The notes: generated by a model not told the origin, from the sequence alone. Shown: positions 33,344-46,484, counted from the stretch's first letter. The stretch: 64,000 nucleotides of DNA from Patiria pectinifera (GCA_029964075.1 CM057133.1:14098699-14162698), one strand, 5' to 3'. Translations and numbers: made by a program.

Positions 33344-36300
33344 TTATTGGGCAGGTTCCTGGGCTTTTTCTTCAGGGAAATCTTGAATGGTGCGGTGCGC
33401 TTGCCTTAGATACTGGTGCTGCTTGTAGAAAACCTTGAGTGCCCCTTTAATCGTGACAAACGCTATTCCACCCTGCAGGAGGCAAAATACACAAAAAGAG
33501 AAATTTAGAAACGAAGGAGAAAAACAGTAAATGGTAAATGGATCTTGGTAGCACTCATGTCACTCAGAACAACGTACACATTACAAAATGTATATTTACA
33601 TTAAAGGGAATATACAATGTTTGCTTTTGATGTAATTTTCAGAAGTGGATGGATTTGGGAATTAGAATTTATAGCAAATTTTGTTACAACTGACTTGTTT
33701 GAACTTTTGTGTTCGTAGATGTTGGAAAAATCAAGAAAAATGCTGTTCTTGGAGTCTACTTCACTGACCCTGCTTCTGACAAAACAGAGTCAGGTCAGGG
33801 AACCAGACTAGCTGTCTTGCACCCGTTAACGGATGTGCAACCGATTACAACCAAAATGTGAATTAACTAAATTTGATAAATTTGTGGCAGGTTTTGAAAA
33901 AAAGTCAGTCGACCATCGTTGGAAATTACAAAAATTCCACTTTTCGTGAAAAATGACAGCACACCAGGTGCCACAATTCCACAAGATGCTTGAGACTATC
34001 ATTCACATACAGTCAAGTAAGGTTTTTCATAATAATTTGGTAGTTTTGCTTTTTGATGTTTGCAAATGTTGTTAGTACCTTTAACTGTGCTTAAGGTCGT
34101 TGAGTAAACATTCCAAGCACGGGGGGAGAGCAAAAAAGACAGTCAATGCACGTTTTGGGTACCATGGCTTTATCAAAATGGATTTGCAAAACAGCCATCG
34201 TCAGAGACTCAAGAAAGATACTGGTATGGGACTGTCATGAGCTGTACGTATTTTATTAAGTACTACAAATGTAAGTCAGTGCAGTTGTGTACCATTATCA
34301 TTCCCACGGAATATCAAGCTGCAGTACCAGCATACTTTAAGGCCGTATACATGTACATTTGCAAACATAAAAAAAACAACAACACTACCCCATTATTATG
34401 AAATACCTTACTTGACTGTATGTGAATAATAGTCTCAAGCATCCTGAGAAATCATGGCACCTGGTGTGCTGTCATTTTCAAGAAAAGTGGAATTGTTTTA
34501 TCAATTTCCAACGATGGTCCGCCGACAATCGTTGGAAAAAAAAGTTGACTTTTTTTCTCCAAATACTGCCCCCAATTTAAGAAACAAATTTTGTTGTCCA
34601 CATTTTGTTTGTAATGCCAGCAAGGGGTTCTGCAAATGTGCAAGCCAGCTAGTCTGGTTCCCTGACCTGACAATTCCCTGACGTCTGTAAAATCGCTCGG
34701 TTTAGTAGGGTCAGGGTACCAGACTACAAGAACAGCATATTTTTTCTTGGTTTTTCCAGCATCTTTGAACACGAAGCCCAAATCCTCCTGCGGTTTTGGA
34801 GGATTGAGGATGAATGGTGTTAGAGACATGAGGATTTTGGAGGATTGAGGATGAATGGTGTTAACTGTTGAAGCACATGAGGATTTTGGAGGATGAGGAT
34901 GAATGATGTTTTGAAGAAGGAGGGGATTTTGGAGGATTGAGGCTGAATGCATTTTGAGAGGCAGGGCTGTCTGACGATTTTGAAGGATTGAGGCTCTGGG
35001 TATCCTTCATTTGAAAATAAGTGCAACATTTTTGGAGGATTTTGGAGGATTGAGGATGATTCCTAGCAAAAGGGCCTAGGAGGTTATATTAAGGATTCAT
35101 ACTGCACTTGTGAAAGGCCAAAAGACACAAGTTTACAAGTTTTCATTCTCAGAGAGAGAAAAAGGACTCACCAGCACTGTCCTCTGTAGATTGGAGTGAA
35201 GCGATCCAAACATGAGTTTCCCGCACATGGTGGCAATGGTCGGGAAGATCAGCGCCCCGCACAGGACCCGAGTGGCCGAGATAGGGTCGGCCATGGGCAT
35301 GAGTTCGGTGGGCACCCGGGGCAAGACGCTGCCGCCCCCGAGCTCGGGGAAGAAGTAGCTCCAGAAGGGCAGCTTCGGGGAGTGCTTGCGCCAGAGGCGA
35401 AGGATGTAGTCCTCCCACCGGATCATCTTGGACAGGATCAGCATGACGGGGATGGTGGGCAGGCCGATCAGGAGGAACAGCGGGTCGGCCCGCTCCATGA
35501 CGTCCAGCCCTTCCTTGTGGCCCAGCACCTGCATGACGGTCACCGCGCCGTAGGTGACCGCGGACCAGTAGACGGAGCCCACCACGATACCCCCGGCGGC
35601 GAAGGGGCAGACTTTGTAGATGAGTCGGTCCAGGACATCTAGGATGTACACCATGGAACCTGGCAAGATAAGAACCATTATCTGGAGTTATCTTAACCCT
35701 AAACTTCTGTACTGCCTCAAACCGCCCTGCCTATTATTACTCCCTGTAGCACCCAAAACCGCCCAAACACTCAATAGACCTCATGCGTTAAGGCGGAGTT
35801 AGAGGGCACTAGTAATGTTATCGCTAGGATAGGTATGAGTAAAGTTTTGTGCATTCATTGTTAATAATAATAAAGAGAACAAAGAACACCCTCTGAGACA
35901 CCTGCAATGCATAAGGTCTATGGTTTTATGGATTCATCAGTGAATAAACAATGTAATACAATGTGATACAATGTAATACAATGTAATACAATGTAGTACA
36001 GTTGCTATTGGGCTTATCTGCTGTGAGACATTTGTGAGGCTGAGTACAGACTAATGAGACCGTGTTCAGACTGCCGGGAAGTCAGGTTGGCGCAGTGGTT
36101 CTTCCTCGCCTTCCTCCTCTATGGCCAAGGCTCAATTCCTGCCCTGGTCCACATGTCGATTGGGTTTTCAGTCCCTACCTGATTCCCTAGGTTTTCCCCC
36201 GAATTCTTCCGTGTGTTTTCCTCCCACCTCTAAAACTGTAATCTCTTCTCATCGTCTTCTCTCTACAGGTTTCTTCAGGCTTGCGAGCAACAGTGCCTGG

Positions 36301-39215
36301 GGCACTTTTGAGGAATCCTTGGTATCTTACCAGATATAATAATAATAATAATGCAATCTGTGGCACCAACCTAAGTCAGGGTAGATGATGATGTACTCGG
36401 TGTTACACTGGGGACAAGACACCTTGACCGTGCTGTTGCCTCTCTGCTTCTCGTCGATCCACCGCTGCAGGCAGATCTGGTGGACCCACTTGGTGGTGCC
36501 CCGACACCGGCAAGGCTTCGTCCAGCGGGCTAAACGGTCGTCGTCCTCTGTGGCAAAGCAGACCCAGCAGGTTTTCCTGGTGGTTGGGTGGAGGGAGTTG
36601 CAGGAGGGGTGGGTGGAACAGGATGCAATACAGGAAGGTATTAAGATCAAATTTAAGATGATTTTGATATTTGCTGCAGTATTTAATAATGTGAAGTGTA
36701 AAATATCAGGAACAATCATTAAAGACAATCTTCAAATGTGTGTGTCACACTCTGTGTGCATACAATTATGGTGTCAATGTTCAGACTAATTCAGTATTTA
36801 TTAACCCTAACGCCCTAGCATGATTTACTAGGAACCATACCCATCCTGGCAAATTCCAACACCATAATGGGAAACTGCACACACATATTTCTGACTTTGT
36901 TTCTGAAGGTGTGCCAACCCAATGTAAAAGACTGTCAGTTTAGGGGTACTGTACCCATCCAGACAGATTCCAACAATACATGCTGTTGGAGTTTGATGAG
37001 TTGAGTTCTGTTTGGGTTAATGTGAAATGAGAAATATCAATAATGATGGGTAATAAATTATATAAAAAACACACACATCATCTGAACAAGAAACCAAGCC
37101 AACAAACAAACCAATCATAAAATCTATAATAATACAACAAAAAAGGTTTAGAGTTGGCAGGTAGCCATTTTACACAATACCTACAGATGTCCTTACATTT
37201 AAATTCATTATTAGAGAACTGTGACTTTACCATATGATATTAACGTTAACCTGTTGGTGTTATTTTATGTCTTCTATGTTGCAGACGCTGTCGTCATTGC
37301 TTGAAAGCAAATAATCAAACGTTGAACTTGAAGAGCAAATAGTGTCATACTTATTTTATTATTTATATTTTTAGCTAAGTATGTAGTGACACTGATGTCA
37401 AACAATGTTAGAGAAGTAAATGTCTTTGTTCTAAGGGTGGACCATCAAACGATAGACAGGTCTTTGTTCTCATCATGATCACATTCTTTTGTGCTACACT
37501 GGAAAACAAAGCCCGCCCTGCTCAATATACCACAGTTCCTGTAATTAGGAATTAAGCAACCTCCTCCTAATTACATGCCGAGCTCAGTTGATCCCTCTTC
37601 AAGCTATCCACAGATCTTATTGTGGGCTCACCTGCTGGTAAATATGGACAATGAGGTAATGACCAGCTGGTCACTAACCACAGAACATGGGTCAATGTTT
37701 GCAGTTTGACCACAAAGCGAGATTTACATCACAGTACTGGTCTGGGATTATTTGAGATGACACTAATGGCCACCATAATTGCTTTTTAATGAACCCCCAT
37801 CTACCAAGCAATCTGCAGGCCTACAATTTTGCATCAGCCTGATCTTATTGCACTGACCCAACACTCTTTCATTTTTCTTTGTCAAAAGGCTTTTTGAAAT
37901 CAGCTGTGCCTGTGATATTTACAAACATGTAGGCACAATGAAAAAGTGTATATAAATTTCAAGAAAAAGAAAAACTGTACTAAATGAAGCTTCATGTTTT
38001 GCATTCTAGGTGTGTGTGCATGTGCACACATTTGAGATCTGCTAATTTTCAGTTTCAGAGGAACATCTTGCAACACTGTAGACAATCTTGAAGAAAAGTT
38101 ATGGCCGTCTTTCCTAGTGTCTTTTTGGATGGACAGAAACAGATTCGACTCCAAATGGAATCACGACTCCTGTTGGAATAAGATTCGATTCCAACAATTT
38201 TGACTATTATGAACTACAACACAGCAGAGCGGCCAACTTTGAGTAAGAGTTAAGGGTGAGAATTTGGCGATGGAATTTGAGCTACATTTGTAATACGAGC
38301 AAAAAGTGCGAACCGGCCTATAAAAAGTTGGATCTTAGATGCTCTGTGGTGAAATCTGAGGCAATTTATGACCTACTTAGCCCATTTTTCGGAGCAAAAG
38401 ATCATCATTTTGGAGGTTTTTTTAGCTTGAGAAATCCTGTGTGGGCGTGAGAGCGTGAGAATAACCTGAAATGCGCGAGACTCACGCTCAATGCGTGAGA
38501 GTTGGCAGGCCTGGGTGTAGTCAACTACTTTCGGCATACACGCAACCAGACAGGGCTCTGGAGTGCTCTGAAACGTGCAAATCTAAATCAGGCCCACTTT
38601 ACTCACAGTTTAGCCAGCAAATTTCTCCAAAAATTCCACTGGGGCAAAAAAAATGTCCTCAGTATTTCACCAAGCAAGTTTGCAGACTCAATTCAATTTT
38701 TAAAGGAGACTTTTCTTCAATATTCTGCACATGAGAGGGAGGTCAAGTGATTTCAAAATGGGGCTAAATACTAGACTGGTACATGTCCATCCATGGTCCA
38801 ACTATTTGAAAAGACTGACCTCTTCATTCAGTGTCAATAGTCTGGTGGCCTGACTATGGAGAAATGTGTAGTAAATTGAGACTAGTTCCCACTTCATGCC
38901 ACATGTTTCTTAAATTCTTTTGGCATGGTTGATTGATGCAGTACTGAAGCTGTCTTGGACTGGTTGTTTTTGGTGCCAGTTTTTTTTCTTGTTTTGCATG
39001 TTTTCAATACCTTAAGTTTTGGGACTCTCATACACAGTATTGAGAGTCCCAAATTTGCGGACTAACACACAACCGTCATCTATGCTCCTCTGAATCAACA
39101 GTGACATCAACAAAAACATTGACAAGTCAGTGTACCTGTCATCTATGCTCCTACTCCTGGTGGATGGCATTTTCCTGCATTCCTCATCACCGGCCCCTGT
39201 CTCATCGCCACTCAT
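33344..39215 (-). CDS. MARCHF5: MARCHF5 (MITOL), mitochondrial outer-membrane RING-CH E3 ubiquitin ligase, complete, 4 coding exons
   Basis: Minus-strand exons: 39215-39136, 36576-36371, 35659-35172, 33472-33344; phases agree and give 300 aa (human 278). The C4HC3 RING-CH ligands are C30, C33, C49, C51, H59, C62, C81 and C84, in KTCWVCF, PCRCRG, WVHQICLQRW and CPQCNTEY. The third exon carries the hydrophobic membrane part and signature stretches such as CPFAAGGIVVGSVYWSAVTY, GHKEGLDVMERADPLFLL, TIPVMLILSKMIRWEDY and LCGALIFPTIATMCGKLM. The last exon ends GGIAFVTIKGALKVFYKQHQ... with stop TAA at 33346-33344. Family role: ubiquitinates outer mitochondrial membrane proteins controlling fission, quality control and signalling. 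Exon 1 (26 codons, acidic) is longer than in vertebrates; its donor GTACAC is weaker than the others, but splicing restores DDRKTCWVCF, matching human LDRSCWVCF. Convergent with IDE and divergent from CPEB. Confidence 0.96.
33600..34085 (+). repeat. Dispersed repeat R4, long copy, arm of inverted pair
   Basis: Same family as 15095-15620. A further copy lies inverted at 34335-34735, only about 250 bp away. Both are in MARCHF5 intron 3, so the intron RNA could fold into a long imperfect duplex. Confidence 0.7.
34335..34735 (-). repeat. Dispersed repeat R4, inverted copy
   Basis: The reverse complement shares CACACCAGGTGCCA, TTCCACTTTTC, TTTCCAACGATGGTC-type blocks and the GACTGGTTCCCTGAC-type segment with 33600-34085. 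Confidence 0.65.
34755..35075. repeat. GGATTTTGGAGGATTGAGG repeats (R6, copy 2)
   Basis: At least five degenerate units of GGATTTTGGAGGATTGAGG, several followed by ATGAATG. In MARCHF5 intron 3, next to the GC-rich exon 3. Confidence 0.65.
35940..36003. repeat. (ACAATGTAAT)n short tandem repeat, MARCHF5 intron 2
   Basis: About six 10-bp units of ACAATGTAAT, the reverse complement of the IDE intron 22 unit. Confidence 0.8.
36068..36354 (+). mobile_element. SINE-like repeat, family D (copy 2) with (TAA)n tail
   Basis: It starts with an A-box-like TTGGCGCAGTGGTTC, then a degenerate B box (GGCTCAATTCC) and the shared body. It ends CAGATATAATAATAATAATAAT, a simple 3' tail typical of retroposition. 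In MARCHF5 intron 2, just downstream of the RING-CH exon. Confidence 0.75.
36577..38569. other. MARCHF5 intron 1, non-repeat part
   Basis: AT-rich intron between the RING-CH exon and exon 1. Nothing coding recognised; short CA/GT-rich stretches near 38010. Repeat R2 follows at 38570. Confidence 0.5.
38570..39065 (+). repeat. Dispersed repeat R2, copy 2, ending in a hairpin
   Basis: Diverged copy of 4705-5150 in the same orientation, ending with the same GGACTCTCA / TGAGAGTCC hairpin. It lies in MARCHF5 intron 1, about 70 bp from the exon 1 donor. Confidence 0.7.
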
Positions 39216-39869
39216 TGTGGTGGATGCTGCTTTCTCCTCACGTTCTGCGATCAGGATTTGTTTTTGTTATACTAGCTTCATAGATAACACCTAGCCATCA
39301 TCCTCATTCACGCAGGGGTTGTCCGCAACAGTGTTTCTTGCATCCAACAAGTGTAAATTACTGGACACTTATCAATCACAGATGTCTGTTTTCTGGAATG
39401 AGGCGAAAAACATGCAGCACCTGTAAAACATTTTGAGACACTGAACAAATGCTTTAATTAAGAAATGATGCACAAGTACAACTTTTTCTGTCAATACCTG
39501 TCACTCAGTAATCATCGGTCTGAAGTGCGCCCGCATGAGTGCACTGTTGACCAGAATTGAATGACAGGCAACAAGCCATCAATGCACGTTGGTAAAGTTC
39601 ACGCATGCCCACTGGAAACCATGAGTATCACGACCCATGACCTCAAGCAGACTACTGAAATAGGGACGCTACATGTTTGTTTTCTGCCCGAAAGCCATCC
39701 GACTTTTGCCCGCAAATTTTGGTATCATGGCGGTGTGGCTTACTAGCAGTAACACAGAGGAAGTCCAGTATTTAATTTTAAGCCACATTCATGGGGCTAC
39801 ACGAAGGGGTAGATGTTCACATGAAAAGTGGGAAAGAATGAACTTTGCGACCTGATGCCACTTCAGCGG

Positions 39870-40058
39870 TTGTGTACAAAGTCTATGGAGAGTCAAGAAA
39901 CTCTCAGTAGGCGTGGTAGGCCTATTTCCTTACAGTACACAATTTGGAAATGTTTCTCAGTGCCAGATTCATGTCTTATCAAATTTTTGCAATGAATGAC
40001 CTTCATTGAGATAATATACAAAGAAAAAAATGGCGTCAGGTTGCAACATTCTTCCCGA
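39870..40058 (-). repeat. Dispersed repeat R3, copy 2
   Basis: Inverted partner of 29762-29950, located upstream of MARCHF5 exon 1. Confidence 0.7.
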
Positions 40059-41714
40059 AAACTTGAACACTCTGTTCATGCTGTTTACCACCCCCCCCCC
40101 ACCCCACCCCAAAAAGGCCCAGTGATCATGCCCAATTTTTTTTAATGGGGGAGGGGCAATACGTTTTACTGCTGTCAGTGTCAGACACCAAACATGCCAA
40201 AGGGTACACCAAGCCATGTACGTCAACAGAATTTCGATATTGTTTTTTTCTCTGTCTCTCTCTCGAGAACATGGTCAGGGAGAAGGGGGAAACCCCCTCA
40301 AATTCCTGAGCAATGACAATGTGCATGTTGCAATGTCATGACAATCACGCCAGCAGGAACATGTTGAACAGAATTGTTTTCATTTAAACAGTTCATAGAA
40401 ATCTTTACAGCAACGAAAACATTTCCTAAGTAGGCCACAATCAGTGACAATTTCAACTTACGTCGACTGGACTGTTGACAACGTCTTTTAGGCGAGAAAC
40501 AGCCAGTTAATTCTATCTCAAAAACAGGTTTTCTTGGCCGAAACTCGATTAACGACAGAGTGCGCTTTAAAAAATAAAATGGCGTTGCGCGGTCAACTCA
40601 TTTTAAAGTAGGTATAATGGTTTCTTTTATTAGAAGAAGCAATTGATTTTCAAAAACAAAATCAGATCAATTATTTTATCATTTTTAAGAAATGTATTTT
40701 ACTGTATTTTACCTGTAATATCCTACACACATTTTCGTCATACTACAAGAGACATATCTATTCAACTCACCTTTATCAATATTTATACCCATATTTTGCA
40801 ATAGAACAGTCCGTCGTGAAACACCCAAACGCCACAGTTCATGTATAGCGCCACCCATCTAAAGTTGAGAATTTTACGTACGTATACTACGTACACGTAT
40901 CATGCGGGGTTTTTTTTCATGCTATTTACTAGCATCATAACTAAGACATGTAGCTATTTTTATGTTAAACGAAAAGATACAAACCTTAAAACTGTTTATC
41001 CTGTTAATTAATTCATGCCTCTGGTTACACCCCTTGAATTCACCTTTGTTTCTTCATCACGCCTATGCAAAACCTTAGGTAAATCTATTTCTTGTGTGTA
41101 GTGTCAACTTTATTGCAGTCGACCGCGGAAAAAAATACATCGCCAGCTAGCCAACGATGTTTATCGCAGAAATAGGTTTGTTTTGTTAACTTTAACTACC
41201 TTTTCTGTGTTCCACCCCTGGCTGCATGCAGCCTGCATGTACCTATGTGTATACATGTCAAGTTCTGCCATAGTACATAAACTTTTACATACATTTGTAA
41301 TTTTGTATACGTGTTTTATCGATGAACCCATACTTATAAACCAAAATAATTTCAATCCCCGAATTTAAAGTTTATGATGTGGTATAGACATCGCCAGACA
41401 TTCCTGATGAGTTGGGCCTCGGGTGGGCCGAATGACCCAAAAAAATGCCGGCAGGCAAATAACATTTTGTTGTGGGGCAAAATTGTGAACGTTTTTGCAG
41501 GGGACGACATTTTTGATAAATCGTCAACCAAAATCAAAATAAAGTAAGCTTTTGTGATGATTTTTTTTCGCTGATCGAAGCAAACTCGCACCTTCGTTCG
41601 TATTCCTCCATGCACTAACAAACTTTTTTTAATCGGAAGTTGAGATGCGCTTATAAAGGGTCCATGAGACGAATTTATTTCATTCACTCATTCATTGACC
41701 AATTCGTTAAATGG

Positions 41715-42118
41715 TTTATTAAAACAAATCATGACTCGCAGCCAAGGGCTGAATTGAACATGATTTACAGTTAAGTTGCATCGGATGTAATTTTAGGAGA
41801 ACACTGTTTCTGTTCAACTTGTGAACCCAAAAACTTGCTCCATTGAAAACATTTGTGAGAAAAGCTTGCGGCCATTGGCTTACTGCCATGTACTGACACA
41901 ACAACGAATCACCAAAGAAAAAGATAAATTCACGACAGCAAAATATCCCAAATTCTGGGAACTTTTGGTGGTGAAATAGCTCTGTGATGGTTTCTGCCTG
42001 AAATAACACTTTTGTTATGAATAAACAGGCACCAAAAATACCCTCGAAAATTGCAAAACGAAAATTGAAAATAAGGCTAAATGGGGAACAAAGGTGCATT
42101 TTAAGGATTGAATTCAAA
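41715..42118 (-). repeat. Dispersed repeat R1, copy 2
   Basis: Inverted partner of 19236-19600. Its minus strand is open for 132 codons. The similarity to the other copy is at DNA level and that copy is interrupted, so I do not call a gene. Confidence 0.7.
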
Positions 42119-45100
42119 TTATCTTAGATATTTTATAGAGATTTGGTTCGTTTGAAAAAAAGAAGATTTTTTTTTCTTTTCTTAATCATGATTTAATTAT
42201 CGAACAAAATGGTATCCCGCACGCGTACCATTGTTACACTGGTCCCCAATTAAGTTCATGAGCGTGCCGGCGGCAATTTCTTGTCAACATTGGAGGGGGG
42301 GGGGAAACCAGTATAGCTGATCATATTTTGTTTTTAATCTTCCAATTGTTTTTTTTTATGCAAACCCTTTTTAATACTAACATTTAGTGGCATATTTTTA
42401 TTATTCGTGTGGCACAATTATGTGATTACCTTTTTAAAATGTTCTTTTTAATGTAAATCATGTGCAATGCAGCTATTGCTGCTATTCGTGATTTTGTTTT
42501 ATAAACCATGCTGAATTAAAATTCAAAAAGCGGGGTGGGGTGAAGTGCTTTGACAACAATGTATGCAAGCATACATAAGTTATACGTGTACATAATTTTT
42601 AATACGGATTTTACGAGCATTTCTCCCAGTTTGGATACATGTACGTAAAACTGGGTGCTGAACGAGAATAATCAAAGCGCTATTATTAAATCATAATATT
42701 TTGTAAATTTCACCAACATAGGTAAAAATCTATAAATCATTGGGGGGGGGGACATCGCTATTTGGGTCCCTCAAAAAAATATTGGGAGGGCATGTCCCAT
42801 TTCACCCCCACGCCGCCCGAGCGGCGTACGGTACTGATTCGACTTTCCACACCGCAGCTTGGCCTGCACTTTACCCACAACTTTCCTGTGGTGACCGCGA
42901 TGAAGGTAATAAAATAAAACTTTAGTGTCACTCAAAACAGACATGAGAAATAACAGTACCTCATATTTTTCTTGTATTCAATGTTCACAAACATAGTTTT
43001 CTAAATAAAACAAGAGAGCATAACATCAATAACGACACCTGCCGTTTTGGACTGGGTCTAGGGGGTTAACAATGTCAGACCGCGTAACAAAAGACCCGGC
43101 GAATACCCGGGCAAGTTGGCGGGTGGAGCACCTGTCTCCAAAACTTTTGTTCGGGCAAGGCCGTCTCTTTCAAGAAGGCAGCTGTACATAAAATTTCATG
43201 ATTATAGCCATATTCATTATTAATACAAAAACCTTTTATTTCTTTGATAGAGTTCACGTTTTGTTGAACTCTCTGCCCTATGCGTGCTCTAGGGAGGGGC
43301 GGGTGGTTCGTTGTATATGCACTTTTTTTAATTTAAGAATAAAGTTTACCATTAAACAGGCAAATTTCTACACTGAGATCTCCAACTTAAATGTAATGGG
43401 AACATTTACTTTTTGGGGCATTTTTTTCTGTTTCTTCTTCATTTGAAACAACAAAACTGCTCAAAATCTTAAGAAGGGATGATAACAACTAACATGTTGA
43501 AGTTTCAGCTTAGTGGATGCTATACATTTCGAGCCTAAACAGAGAAAACGTAAGCACAATTTTTGGGTAACTGGATTCCGTTGCTATGGCACACGTAAAA
43601 ATATGTGCCCGCGTGAGCACAGCTTCTAAGACCACCTTCAATGGTTGTTTTCTTCCGAATGATACAATTTTAAGCCAAATGGAGGGCAATTTGGTACCAG
43701 TCCTGTCCAGTCACTTTGAGCAAGGATTTTCTCGATAATTCGGTAGGTATACGAGTTTCCGCGGTTAATTGCAAAGGTCCCTACGTGCCTTTAGGACAAT
43801 AACTTGATGTGTTCACTTTGTTGATGTTTGGTTGCAGTTTCGTTTGTTTGTTTGTTTTCTCTGATTTTCAAAGACTTTCAGAATACTTTGAAAAAGAATG
43901 ACTTAAATTGAAACTCCACAGTGAAAATTCGACCTACTAGATTGTTTGTTGTTGTAATAAGAATATCAGTCCTATCTAATTGAGATGAACTTTTCAAGGG
44001 AGTCGAATAAATTTTTCCTCCTTGGAAATAAGAGAGTTAAATTGTGTCGATCATGAGATTAACCAGGCCAGTAAAAATGCCTTTTCACTGAAGATAAAAC
44101 ATGGACAAATAACAGCCAAGCGGACGGTTGTAATCGAGACTATAGTTATCGAATTGCCAAACACAAAAATGCCATATCAGATAGAACTATATCACCAAAG
44201 TTATAGTAAATTTTTGGATGTCCGAATAGCCGCCCCCCCCCCCAAAGGAAAGCTTAAATTAGACCGCCATGATTTCAATGTCCGAGCATTTAACTATGTC
44301 ATAATATACGAACATTTGCTAACATTTGGGCCCAAGTACAGTTGGCAAAATTTCAACTTTATAGAACAAGATAATTATTTCCCCATCCACAAAGACTAAA
44401 TTACCACGTACAACCAGAGGTTGGCATACCAGTACATGTACTCCACCATGCACGTCAAATTCCTTTTTTTTCCCCGCGAGGCTTTGTCCGGAACCCCCCC
44501 CCCCCCCGTCGAAATCGCCGATGAATAAAGTCATTTACGTGCCGTGGACCGGCGACAGACCACGGTATCGCTGCGGGGTTATTATCCAGCGCAACCACAT
44601 TTCTCCGCTCAACTTTCTTTGTGAATCTGGCTGCCATTGTAAACTCCTTTTATTGCTTTGCCCTCCTCTATTTCCAGGCCGTCCGCTGGGCCTTTGTTGG
44701 ACCCGTAATAGGTCGCGTGGCCCGCACGCGACCAGACAAGTATCCAGAGAACGGTCCAATAACGACCCAACATTCTTGTGGTTTTATTGTCTTGTTGGTA
44801 CCCGCTCCTTAATTCCCTTCCCCATGTCCCCTTGGTCCTTGTTCTCTGTTTCTTCTAGCAGCCAAAATAACCCTTGCAGATATGCCACCCGTAACGTCTT
44901 TCCTTTTTTTTGTCCATTTGTCATTAGCCAAAACCACACACCAACCTTCATGGTGTGACGCCGCACGGAGCAATGAATGTTTATAGTTTTAGACTTTACT
45001 TTCGATAAGACAATAATTATCATGACTGTTGTTACCACACCAGCTATGTTACCACCAGGACCTCAACTCAATGTAAGCCAAATATGGGCATCGTATGGGC

Positions 45101-46484
45101 GACAAAAGACCACAACTTTTTCTTCAGAAGGTATTGGAGCGATGAAGAGTAAAATAACCCCGTAGTTCCAATTGGAGGAATGCAGGATGAATCCATTGAT
45201 ATAATTATGCGAAGACGTCAAATAAATTTAATTAAAAATATTAATAAGTACGACTCCAGCGGTAACGGTAAAGCAACAGTTAACAAAATCAACAATACAT
45301 AATTCGGAAACCAATCAACTCACCAACCAACCAACCAACCAAAATTAAATCAAAGAAAACAATTACTTTTTTTCTTTATGTTCAGATTTGGCGGACCTTT
45401 CATCAACTTTCAAAACGGTTTTCAGTGAAATATAGCCAGCCAAATAAGGGAGTTGCAGAAATAGGCCTCAAACCAACTAAACGGGCTGAATTTCGCGGAA
45501 TATTAATTGTGCGACCTTCTGGCATGGTGTGGAACGTGTCTCCGTTTAGAGTAATGATAGTCATGCACAATGAAATAAATGATGTTAGAGCAATCCCGTT
45601 GGAAACATTATAACTAATTTTTGACGGTCTACCCGTATAACCATCGACAACAAAACGGGACCACCACGTTGCCTCACAGCTCACTTTGGCGCCTTTTCAT
45701 TCCGCGACGGTTATTTATCCACACGCACACGTTCACACAAAAGCAAGAAAGACCTTCCGAAGCAACCACAGGTAAAACCACGGCACGAGCGGATTCACAA
45801 AAGTGTGAAAACCAACTTTTCTTCAACCTATTGTCCGACTTGCCCCATTCATGTCCCTTTTGTGGACAAAGCGCCCTCGTTGGGTTTATGTGAGACAGTA
45901 GCAGCTGGCCCGGTGTTGCCGCTCGTGACCGCTGGCGGTTTCTAGTACTCCCTTTTTGTCGCCCAAAATCTAAAATAAAACAGATGCATGTTTAAGTCTG
46001 CGATCGAAACAAATACAGCTAAGAACTGTTAAATTTTGACGGAATACATATTTTCTATACATTTCTTCAAAATAATATTTCAAAATGTGGTTATTTTCGC
46101 ATAAAAAATGGGTAAATATTGCTTTCTTGCCTTGTTTACTATAAATTGATGGGTGGGGACTTAGAAACCGAACGTCACCAGCCTAACCGGGTATGTCTTG
46201 TACGCGTACGCTGAATACATCGCCATCGCCAGCGCGCCGAATCAAACGTGTACAAATTTCCCACCACGGCCGGCCATATCGTGTAAACAGCTCAGCCGAC
46301 CGTACGGTTTGCGTGCGTAAGATCCGCGTCGAATGCCGGTACCGTCGTAGATTCGTATCTGCTGCATCGTCAAACAGCTGGACATGAAAGGTACACTGAA
46401 CTAGCTGTAACGTATTTTTTGACGTTAAAGAGAGAAAATTAGAGCGTGTCAGTTGGTTTGACAAGACCAAGTAGCTCTTGCTAA

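Larger units (their letters stand above)
39216..46484. promoter_or_regulatory. MARCHF5/CPEB divergent intergenic region
   Basis: No exon recognised. It holds repeats R3 (39870-40058) and R1 (41715-42118), several long C/G runs (40090, 42295, 42741, 44230, 44502) and a CpG-rich stretch near 46180-46360 just before the CPEB start, likely its promoter/5' UTR. ORFs at 44022-44399 and 44521-44958 show no recognisable domain; the second lies in a CpG-bearing region and could overlap a non-coding 5' exon. Confidence 0.5.

Noticed and set aside
35196-35642. 148-codon plus-strand ORF
   Set aside because: It is the antisense shadow of the GC-rich MARCHF5 exon 3.
41719-42117. 132-codon minus-strand ORF
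   Set aside because: It lies in dispersed repeat R1, and the other copy in IDE intron 13 is interrupted by stops.
44022-44958. 125- and 145-codon plus-strand ORFs upstream of CPEB
   Set aside because: No recognisable domain, repeats with long C runs nearby, and no splice partner in frame with CPEB. A non-coding 5' exon in the area remains possible.
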